Assembly (NCBI RefSeq): GCF_019510245.1
Contig: NZ_JAEKKT010000191.1
Coordinates: 1 to 46,945 of the forward strand
Length of the DNA stretch: 46,945 nucleotides
Direction of reading: 5' to 3'
From: Streptomyces sp.
GTDB lineage: Bacteria; Actinomycetota; Actinomycetes; Streptomycetales; Streptomycetaceae
Within the stretch, counting starts at the first letter, position 1. Every line of letters starts with the position of its first letter. Of this stretch, positions 40,660 through 46,945 are shown piece by piece. The position numbers and the translations under genes were made by a program. The notes under the pieces are model-generated. The model worked only from the letters and a program-made list of their open reading frames with translations. It did not search any database and had not been told where the DNA came from.

Positions 40660-41091
40660 TCAGGGCTTCGCCGCAGCGGTCTTCTTCGGCTGGCGGGGCA
40701 CGGTCTTGGTCTTGTCGAGGTGTCCGTAGACCGTGGAACGGGGCACGTTGAACATGTCGGCGATCTGCTGGACGGTCTTCTCCCGGGGTAGAGCTGCTGG
40801 GCGACCTCCGCCTGGTCTGCCGTGAGCTTGGGCCGGCGCCCGCCTACCCGGCCGCGGGCCCGCGCGGAGGCGAGCCCGTCGTTCGTGTTCGCCACGATCA
40901 GCTCTCTCTGGAGCTCCGCGAGCACGCTGAGCATCCCGAACGTGGCTCGGCCTTCCATGGTGGAGGTGTCGATGCCCTGCTCGATGACGTGCAGCCTGAT
41001 CCCGCGCTCGCGCAGTTCGGCGCCGAGGGTCACCAGGTGCAGCACGGAGCGGGAGAGCCGGTCGAGCCGGGTGAGGGTCTGTGTAGCGAAC
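40660..41091 (-). pseudogene. Serine recombinase/resolvase remnant (5'-truncated, frameshifted)
   Basis: On the minus strand the sequence gives LTRLDRLSRSVLHLVTLGAE, then a dimer-helix region (IEQGIDTSTMEGRATFGMLS), then ARARGRVGGRRPKLTADQAE. This is the second half of a Hin/Tn3-type resolvase catalytic domain. Near 40785 the frame shifts, and the C-terminal helix-turn-helix continues in another frame as REKTVQQIADMFNVPRSTVY to a TGA at 40660-40662. About the first 65 residues, including the catalytic serine, are missing because the ISL3-type element begins at 41092. It cannot encode an active recombinase. Confidence 0.9.
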
Positions 41092-42714
41092 GGGCCTGTC
41101 TCACATTCGGTGGTGACGCAGAGTGGTGAGGTGTCGTTGGTATCCGTGTGAAGGATGTCAACGAGCTTGTGCAGACGGTGTTTTCGGGGCTGTCCCCACT
41201 GGTCATCGAGGATGTGGTCGACGAGGGCGAGCGAGTCGTGGTGCGGGCGCGGACTCCGCAGGACACTGCGGCCTGTCCGGTGTGTGGGGCCTCGTCGGGG
41301 CGGGTGCACGGTTATCACTGGCGGACGGTGGCTGACGTGCCGGTCGACGAACGGCGGGTGGTGGTCCGTGTGCGGGTGCGACGTCTGGTGTGCCCCACCC
41401 GCGGCTGCCGACATACCTTCCGCGAGCAGGTGCCCGGAGTCCTGGACCGATACCAGCGGCGTACGATCCGCCTGACCAGGCAAGTCAAGGCGGCGGTCAA
41501 GGAGTTGGCGGGCCGGGCAGGGGCGCGTTTGCTGGCGATACTCGCGGCGGGCGTCTCGCGTCACACGGCTCTGCGCGCCCTCCTGCGGATCCCGTTGCCC
41601 ACCGGGCGGGTGCCCCGCGTGATCGGCGTCGACGACTTCGCTCTGCGCCGGCGCCACCGCTACGCCACAGTGATCATCGATGCGGAGACGCATGAGCGGA
41701 TCGACGTGCTGCCCGACCGCACGGCCGATACCCTGGAGGCGTGGCTGCGCGAGCATTCGGGCATCGAGGTCGTATGCCGGGACGGCTCCGCGACCTATGC
41801 CGAGGCCATCCGCCGCGCCCTGCCTGACGCGGTGCAAGTCGGTGATCGGTGGCATCTGTGGCACAACCTGTGCGAAGCCGCTCTGAGCGAGGTCAAGGCA
41901 CACAGCGCCTGCTGGGCCACCGTACTGGACGCGCCGATCTACGACGGGCCCCGCGCTCAGACCACCCTGGAGCGCTGGCACCAGGTCCATGGCCTGATCG
42001 ACCAGGGCGTGGGCCTGCTCGAATGCGCCCGCCGCCTGCAACTGGCCCTGAACACCGTCAAACGGTACGCTGACCGGCCCGAGCGCATGCTCCGCGTCCC
42101 CAAGTACCGTGCCAGCCTGGTCGATCCCTACCGCGAGCACCTGCGCAAACGCCGGACCGAAGATCCCGGCGTCCCCGTCCTGCACCTCTTCGAAGAGATC
42201 AAAGCCCTCGGCTTCACGGGCTGTCTGAATCTTCTGTACAAGTACATCAACCAAGGCCGCGCGGACGCCGACCGCAGCCACATCTCGCCACGTCGACTCG
42301 CCCGGATGCTGCTGACCAGGCCCGACAACCTCAAAGCCGAGCAGCACGAGCTCCTGGCCAAACTCACCGCCGCCTGCCCCGAGATGACCCAACTGGCAGC
42401 GGGTATCCGGGACTTCGCCCCGCTCCTTACGCCACACACCGACAATCCCGATGCGCTCACACGCTGGATCGCCCGAGTCCGAACAGCCGACCTGCCCCAC
42501 CTCCACGCCTTCACCCAGGGCCTGGACCGGGACATCGACGCCGTGATCGCCGCACTCATGCTTCCCTACAGCAACGGCCCGACCAAGGGCGTCAACACCA
42601 AGACCAAACAGATCGCACGCCAGATGCACGGACGAGCAAGCTTCACCCTGCTCCGGCATCGCATCCTCCTCGGATAGCCGCACGCTCCGTCACCACCGAA
42701 TGTGAGACAGGGCC
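41092..42714 (+). mobile_element. ISL3-family insertion sequence (1623 bp)
   Basis: The ends are inverted repeats: left GGGCCTGTCTCACATTCGG then TGGTGACGCAG; right (complement) GGCCCTGTCTCACATTCGG then TGGTGACGGAG. They agree at about 30 of 33 positions. One full transposase lies between. Eight-bp target duplications are expected for ISL3 elements, but the flanks (TAGCGAAC on the left, GCTCACCG on the right) differ. Confidence 0.93.
41148..42677 (+). CDS. ISL3-family transposase
   Basis: A 509-residue transposase, apparently intact. The N-terminal zinc-finger-like part has CPVCGAS and CPTRGCRHTFRE. The DDE domain begins RVIGVDDFALRRRHRYATVIID and continues ERIDVLPDRTADTLEAWL and VVCRDGSATYAEAIR, then VGDRWHLWHNL; the C-terminal part has ALMLPYSNGPTKGVNTKTKQ and ARQMHGRASFTLLRHRIL. 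These match ISL3/IS204-type enzymes. The start is GTG 41148, and the gene lies wholly between the terminal repeats. An intact frame suggests recent arrival. Confidence 0.95.
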   Translation: MKDVNELVQTVFSGLSPLVIEDVVDEGERVVVRARTPQDTAACPVCGASSGRVHGYHWRTVADVPVDERRVVVRVRVRRLVCPTRGCRHTFREQVPGVLDRYQRRTIRLTRQVKAAVKELAGRAGARLLAILAAGVSRHTALRALLRIPLPTGRVPRVIGVDDFALRRRHRYATVIIDAETHERIDVLPDRTADTLEAWLREHSGIEVVCRDGSATYAEAIRRALPDAVQVGDRWHLWHNLCEAALSEVKAHSACWATVLDAPIYDGPRAQTTLERWHQVHGLIDQGVGLLECARRLQLALNTVKRYADRPERMLRVPKYRASLVDPYREHLRKRRTEDPGVPVLHLFEEIKALGFTGCLNLLYKYINQGRADADRSHISPRRLARMLLTRPDNLKAEQHELLAKLTAACPEMTQLAAGIRDFAPLLTPHTDNPDALTRWIARVRTADLPHLHAFTQGLDRDIDAVIAALMLPYSNGPTKGVNTKTKQIARQMHGRASFTLLRHRILLG

Positions 42715-43921
42715 GCTCACCGTACAGACCCGAAATAGGCGTCTTCCTGGGCCTGGATGTCGGAAAGAGTGCTCACCACGGACACGGGCTCACCCCGGCC
42801 GGCAAGAAGGTCTTCGACAAGCAGCTGCCCAACACCGAACCGAAGCTGAGACAGGTCTTTGACAAGCTCCGCGAGACGTTCGGCACCGTCCTGGTCGTCG
42901 TGGACCAGCCCGCCTCGATCGGAGCGTTGCCTCTGACGGTCGCCCGCGACACGGGCTGCAAGGTTGCCTACACCTGCCCGGCCTGTCGATGCGGCGGATC
43001 GCCGACCTCTACCCAGGTGAGGCGAAGACCGACGCCCGCGACGCGGCCGTCATCGCGGACGCCGCCCGCACCGTGCCGCACACCCTGCGCTCGCTGGAAC
43101 TGACCGACGAGATCACCGCCGAGCTCACCGTCCTCGTCGGCTTCGACCAGGACCTGGCGGCCGAGGCCACCCGCACCAGCAACCGGATCCGGGGCCTGCT
43201 CACCCAGTTCCACCCGTCCCTGGAACGGGTCCTCGGCCCGCGCCTGGACCACCAGGCCATCACCTGGCTGCTGGAACGCTACGGATCCCCGGCCGCGCTG
43301 CGAAAGGCCGGACGCCGCAGGCTGGTCGAGGTAATCCGGCCCAAGGCCCCGCGCATGGCGACACGGCTGATCGACGACATCTTCGAGGCACTCGACGAGC
43401 AGACCGTCGTGGTCCCGGGCACCGGCACCCTCGACATCGTGATCCCCTCGCTGGCCCGCTCGCTCGGCACCGTGCACGAACAAAGATGGGCGGCAGAAGC
43501 CCAGATCACAGCCCTGCTGGAGGACCACCCTCTTTCGAAGGTCCTGACGTCGCTGCCCGGCGTCGGCGTCAGGACCGCCGCCACGCTGCTGGTCACCGTC
43601 GGCGACGGCACCAGCTTCCCCACCGCCGCCCACCTCGCTTCCTATGCCGGCCTCACCCCGACCACGAAATCGTCGGGGACCTCGATCCACGGCGAACACG
43701 CGCCCAGAGGCGCCAACCGGCAGCTCAAACGCGCGATGTTCCTGTCCGCGCTCGCCGCCCTGCACGACCCCGCCTCCCGCACCTACTACGACAAATGCCG
43801 AGCCCGCGGGAAGACCCACACCCAGGCACTTCTCCGCCTCGCCCGACAACGGATCAACGTGCTGTTCGCAATGCTCCGCGACGGCACCTTCTACGAACCC
43901 CGAACCCCACGCCTCGCTTGA
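42702..43921 (+). pseudogene. IS110-family transposase, frameshifted
   Basis: The first part reads GVFLGLDVGKSAHHGHGLTP and VLVVVDQPASIGALPLTVAR (DEDD-type N-terminal domain), then loses frame near 42970. The main part resumes as MRRIADLYPGEAKTDARDAA and continues to KVLTSLPGVGVRTAATLLVT and SIHGEHAPRGANRQLKRAMF (transposase_20 domain) and a stop at 43921. At the break, TACACCTGCCCGG in place of an expected TACCTGCCCGG fits a 2-bp insertion (AC). The 5' end lies against the ISL3 right repeat, so the only apparent start (GTG 42702) is inside that repeat and the native start has probably been lost. Confidence 0.9.
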
Positions 43922-43950
43922 CCAAAGACATAGAGGCACCCCCCCGGCCC
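42715..43950 (+). mobile_element. IS110-family element remnant (right boundary approximate)
   Basis: It comprises the frameshifted transposase and about 30 bp of 3' flank containing CATAGAGGCACCCCC. IS110 elements often lack terminal inverted repeats, so the right end cannot be fixed by eye. The left end is replaced by or abuts the ISL3 element at 42714/42715. Confidence 0.7.
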
Positions 43951-43962
43951 CCGGCACCGAAG

Positions 43963-46945
43963 CTACCCTCGCCTCGCCCACACTCCTGCCTGCCCGCTGT
44001 CACGGGAACTACCGCCACGCCTCACCTGCGCCGCAACCCCCTCACCTCCCATCACCTGACCCCCACCGTTACCAGCCCCCACACCGCCCCCGCCCCCGCC
44101 CTCAGCGTCCGCGTCCGCGTCCGCGTCCGCGTCCATGCTCTCACCAGCCTCCGACGACTCCCCGCCCCCATCGTCCACGTCCATCCTCTCACCACCCCAC
44201 AGGAACTCGCCCGCCTCCGGACCCGCCACTCCACCCTCCATACCACCGACCAGATCCAACCCCCCAAACGCGAACAACCCACCCCCCAACTCCACACCCC
44301 CCACAGCCGGAAGCCTCCCGAACTGCCCACCAAAAATTTCGGAATTCCCCTCCCCCCACCCACCCGACAGAAAACCCCCCTCCACCCCAGCAGTCCCCCC
44401 GCCGAACACCCTACCGACCACGGCAAGCCCATCCGACGCAGCAGACCCACCGACCGCATCCGCAGGCGGCAATACCACCCCCAACCCCGACGCCGCGGCA
44501 ACCCAACCAGCCACACCAGCCGGCTCACTGAGCACCGCCAAACCGTTGTCCGTCAACTCCAACCCGCGACTCAAGAGCTTATTGATCTGCAGCTCTCTCA
44601 GGTTTTCACGAACAGTCGGATGTGCAAGATTGAGGGCGTCGCCGATCTCAGGGATTCTCGGCAGCCGACGTTTCTGCTGCGTCAACTCGTGGCGGGCCGT
44701 GAGGACCCGCAACTGCGTGCCGGTGAGCCTTCGCTTGAGCCGCGCCGCAGGCGACACACCAGACACACCCACCGCGTCCGTGGGCTCCATGGTCATTTTT
44801 TGACCCAGCTCGGTCAACGCCAACTCGCGCGGCAAATACTCGCGGCGCAGCAAGCCCATGAGCTCCAAGGACTGCGTGTGGTAATGCACACTACTTCTGG
44901 GCATACCGTCAACGGCCTTGCAGACCTCGTCGCGCGTTGGCAGTCGGCCTAGGTCTTGTCCCAAGTCCCAGACTTTTTGGAGCACTTGACGCTGCCCGTC
45001 ATTGGGCTCCGACCTGTCGTCCCCGGTATCTGAAGATCCGCTCGGCAGAGGCGACCCGGTCGACCCGCCGGGCTCACCCGCCGCATCCCTGGGCCGTCCG
45101 ATCACCACCCAGCCCTCCTTGGACAACCCCAGCACAAACCGAAGCTGCTGATCGCCAGTCAGGTAGCCCTTGCTCCGTAGCCCCTTCACTCTGTGCGCCG
45201 CAAAGCGCCAGTCTCTATCGACGGCCTTGCCGATCTCCTCGTCCGTCGGCGCCTCGCCCAGCCGATGCGTCAAGTCCCGGATGGTCTGAAGCACCTCGCC
45301 ATCCTCGAGGATGCGTCCTGCGCCGACCCCCTGCGACCCGCCAACCTCACCGGCTGCGCCCGCAACTTGCCGGAACGCCTCCCGGCCGTCTGCGGTCAAC
45401 CTATACCCCCGATTTTTCTTGCTGTAGGTGAGGAGCTCCTTGCTCTTCAGTCTTTGCGCCGTGGGATTCACCCGCTGGCCGTCATTCCAATTGAGTCTCT
45501 TGGCGACCGCCGCCTCCAGAGGCGGTTCGTCGTGTGGCTCCGGCGCCAGTTCTCCGATGGTCTGCAGCACCTCGCGTTGGTTGCCAGTGAGCTTGACGAC
45601 TCGGCCATTCAGAAGCCTGAGCACTATCAAGCCCCCGGCCCCTGCGGCGTTTGGCTGGTCGGACTGCCCACCGGCGCCCGGCCCAACAGTGACGAGCTGA
45701 CCCGCCGGTACCCTGTCCGACACCGCGGTCTCGCCGACCACATCCGCAGGCGGCAACACCACCTCCACGCCCTCCGAAGCCACATCCAGCCCCAACACAT
45801 CCTGCCCACCCCACAGGAACTCGCTCATCTCCGGGCCCGCCACTCCACCCTCCATACCCTCCATGCCACCGACCAGATCCAACCCCCCAAACCCGAACAA
45901 CCCACCCCCCAACTCCACACCCCCCACAGCCGGAAGGCTCCCGAACTGCCCACCAGTACGGCCCGAGCCAACGAGCCCGTCCGCCGGCTGCCCGCCCCCC
46001 GCCAAACCCCCCTCACCAGCCAGCCCACCAACAACCCCATCCCCACCAGCACCCCCACCCACAGGCAACCTAAACATCTCCCGGCCCCTGGTGGTCAGAT
46101 CATGCCTTCCATTCACCTCGCCGGTCAGCAATTTCTTATTCATCTTAGGTCCCAGTCTAAACGCCATCCTGGCCACCCTTTTGTTGTTCCATTTATCGTC
46201 GTTGGTTTCCTCCTTGAGCATGGTGGCGGCCTGCTCTGTCGTCGGCCCACGGCCCTCCCGCTCTGTAAACTTCGCAACGGCCTCGAGAAAAACCTTCTCC
46301 AGGCGGCCGACTCTGACGATCTCGCCGACCGGGGGGCCGGACGGCAACCCAAACATCTTCCGACCCAAGTTTGACAGATCATGCACTCCGTGCACCCCGC
46401 CGGTCAACAATTTCTTATTCATCTTGGGTCCCAGTTGACACGCCACGCTGGTCACCCTTTTGTTGTTCCAATTCTTGTCGTTGGTTTCCTCCTTGAGCAT
46501 GGTGGCGGCCTGCTCTGTCGTCGGCCCACGGCCCTCCCGCTCTGTAAACTTCGCAACGGCCTCGAGCAGTTCGCGCTCCAAGGGGGGGAGTGTGTCGATC
46601 CCGCCAGCCGGGGGCCCGGACGGCCCAGCAGCCCCACCGGCCGCATCCGCCGACCGCAACACCACCCCCCCGTTCTCCGAGCCCGCACCCACCTCCTCCC
46701 GCGCACCCTGCCCACCCCGCAGAAACTCCTCCGACCAATCTGGCAGCCCATCCCTCGCACCCTCCACGCCCTCCATACCACCGACCTGACCGACGTCCTC
46801 AAACGCCGACAACCCACCCCCCAACTCCACACCCCCCACAGCCGGAAGCCCCCACAACTGCCCACCAACAACCCCGGAACTCCCCTCCCCCGCACCGGAA
46901 AGCCGATCCCACAAGAAACCCTCCACCCCCCCCACAGCCTCCCCA
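43963..46945 (-). CDS. Giant modular protein with six winged-helix-like domains and glycine-rich repeats (5' end outside window)
   Basis: An open frame of at least 990 codons, ending at TAG 43963 and still open at the right edge. From N to C: a Gly-rich linker; two nearly identical helix-turn-helix domains (about 46584-46346 and 46307-46066, both with KFTEREGRGPTTEQAATMLK); a second linker (QFGSLPAVGGVELGGGLFGF); four more domains (about 45600-45365, 45318-45100, 45010-44795, 44730-44525) with the L-T-x-x-Q...L...L-P-x-x-x-E-I...L-x-x-x-x-L-L...L-T-x-x-G winged-helix pattern; a third linker copy; and an acidic DADADADA/poly-Gly tail. The domains resemble LexA/MarR-type DNA-binding folds. No enzyme domain is visible. 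The C-terminus stops about 40 bp from the IS110 element and may be truncated. No function is known to me. Confidence 0.75.
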   Translation of the reverse strand, partial: GEAVGGVEGFLWDRLSGAGEGSSGVVGGQLWGLPAVGGVELGGGLSAFEDVGQVGGMEGVEGARDGLPDWSEEFLRGGQGAREEVGAGSENGGVVLRSADAAGGAAGPSGPPAGGIDTLPPLERELLEAVAKFTEREGRGPTTEQAATMLKEETNDKNWNNKRVTSVACQLGPKMNKKLLTGGVHGVHDLSNLGRKMFGLPSGPPVGEIVRVGRLEKVFLEAVAKFTEREGRGPTTEQAATMLKEETNDDKWNNKRVARMAFRLGPKMNKKLLTGEVNGRHDLTTRGREMFRLPVGGGAGGDGVVGGLAGEGGLAGGGQPADGLVGSGRTGGQFGSLPAVGGVELGGGLFGFGGLDLVGGMEGMEGGVAGPEMSEFLWGGQDVLGLDVASEGVEVVLPPADVVGETAVSDRVPAGQLVTVGPGAGGQSDQPNAAGAGGLIVLRLLNGRVVKLTGNQREVLQTIGELAPEPHDEPPLEAAVAKRLNWNDGQRVNPTAQRLKSKELLTYSKKNRGYRLTADGREAFRQVAGAAGEVGGSQGVGAGRILEDGEVLQTIRDLTHRLGEAPTDEEIGKAVDRDWRFAAHRVKGLRSKGYLTGDQQLRFVLGLSKEGWVVIGRPRDAAGEPGGSTGSPLPSGSSDTGDDRSEPNDGQRQVLQKVWDLGQDLGRLPTRDEVCKAVDGMPRSSVHYHTQSLELMGLLRREYLPRELALTELGQKMTMEPTDAVGVSGVSPAARLKRRLTGTQLRVLTARHELTQQKRRLPRIPEIGDALNLAHPTVRENLRELQINKLLSRGLELTDNGLAVLSEPAGVAGWVAAASGLGVVLPPADAVGGSAASDGLAVVGRVFGGGTAGVEGGFLSGGWGEGNSEIFGGQFGRLPAVGGVELGGGLFAFGGLDLVGGMEGGVAGPEAGEFLWGGERMDVDDGGGESSEAGESMDADADADADAEGGGGGGVGAGNGGGQVMGGEGVAAQVRRGGSSRDSGQAGVWARRG
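44105..44136. repeat. Hexanucleotide (GCGTCC)n array
   Basis: About five tandem copies of GCGTCC, encoding the DADADADAD stretch near the end of the giant protein. The unit is in frame, so copy-number change would alter length only. Confidence 0.9.
44193..44332. repeat. Glycine-linker direct repeat, copy C
   Basis: It matches 45807-45955 closely apart from a 9-bp indel; the 82 bp at 44251-44332 differ from 45874-45955 at only two positions. It encodes LPAVGGVELGGGLFAFGGLD and flanking residues. Confidence 0.95.
45807..45955. repeat. Glycine-linker direct repeat, copy B
   Basis: Partner of copy C. A shorter third copy (A) at about 46809-46870 shares the core CCACCCCCCAACTCCACACC and the following CCCCACAGCCGGAAG. 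Confidence 0.95.
46198..46287. repeat. 90-bp exact direct repeat, copy 1
   Basis: Identical at every base to 46477-46566. It encodes the N-terminal part of the second winged-helix domain. The two copies are 279 bp (93 codons) apart, one domain length. Confidence 0.97.
46477..46566. repeat. 90-bp exact direct repeat, copy 2
   Basis: The second copy of the exact 90-bp repeat, lying in the first winged-helix domain. Confidence 0.97.

Noticed and set aside
40452..42683. Single long minus-strand frame joining the resolvase remnant with sequence antisense to the ISL3 transposase
   Set aside because: Only the part below 41092 resembles a protein family. The rest is the complement of an intact transposase and the join is at the IS boundary.
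44105..46600. CRISPR-like array in the repeat-rich right end
   Set aside because: The repeats are long, few, irregularly spaced and in frame within one coding sequence. There is no short repeat/unique spacer alternation and no cas genes.

Overview
The window is high-GC actinobacterial DNA, almost certainly a Streptomyces chromosome. Supporting signs are the strong third-position G/C bias, the XRE regulator + DUF397 + ATP-binding-protein cluster, two SpoIIE-type PP2C phosphatases, a LAXTG sorting signal, a 20S proteasome beta subunit, FprA and GH65 enzymes, and a dispersed GC-rich intergenic repeat. No tRNA, rRNA or CRISPR array is visible.

Layout. 1-2.8 kb: a SAM methyltransferase (cut by the left edge), DUF397 and a DUF5753 XRE regulator, divergent from an anti-sigma-type ATPase. 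2.8-5.9 kb: a small WXG100-like protein, a hydrolase-fold/acetoacetate-decarboxylase-like fusion whose nucleophile is replaced, and a flavodoxin-fold reductase. 6-10.9 kb: a sortase-anchored DUF1996 protein, divergent from an NlpC/P60 protein that is preceded by a recognisable c-di-AMP (ydaO-type) riboswitch but lacks the catalytic cysteine. 10.9-15.3 kb: an NAD-dependent reductase, an FprA ferredoxin reductase with a short internal deletion, a coiled-coil protein and a DUF1232 membrane protein. 15.5-27.3 kb: two PP2C phosphatases of different architecture, a GH15 trehalase/glucoamylase, a soluble transhydrogenase, an APC permease and a hypothetical protein.

27.4-40.5 kb: a metal and envelope region. 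It holds a NiCoT nickel/cobalt permease, an EfeU-EfeO fusion with EfeB behind an iron box, a PAP2 phosphatase behind a sigma-E-like promoter, an orphan proteasome beta subunit, a YbhN-type membrane protein, a BlaI/M56 pair, a GH65 + HAD phosphomutase pair and a P-loop sugar/nucleoside kinase. Several 3' ends here carry copies of the dispersed repeat.

40.5-46.9 kb is accessory DNA. It contains a duplicated kinase tail, a truncated and frameshifted serine recombinase, an ISL3-family element with clear inverted repeats, a frameshifted IS110-family element, and the 3' portion of a giant gene (minus strand, running off the right edge). That gene encodes at least six tandem winged-helix-like domains set in near-identical glycine-rich linkers. 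It is the least explained and most unusual object in the window.

All functional names are from recognisable motifs and family resemblance read by eye; no database search was run.
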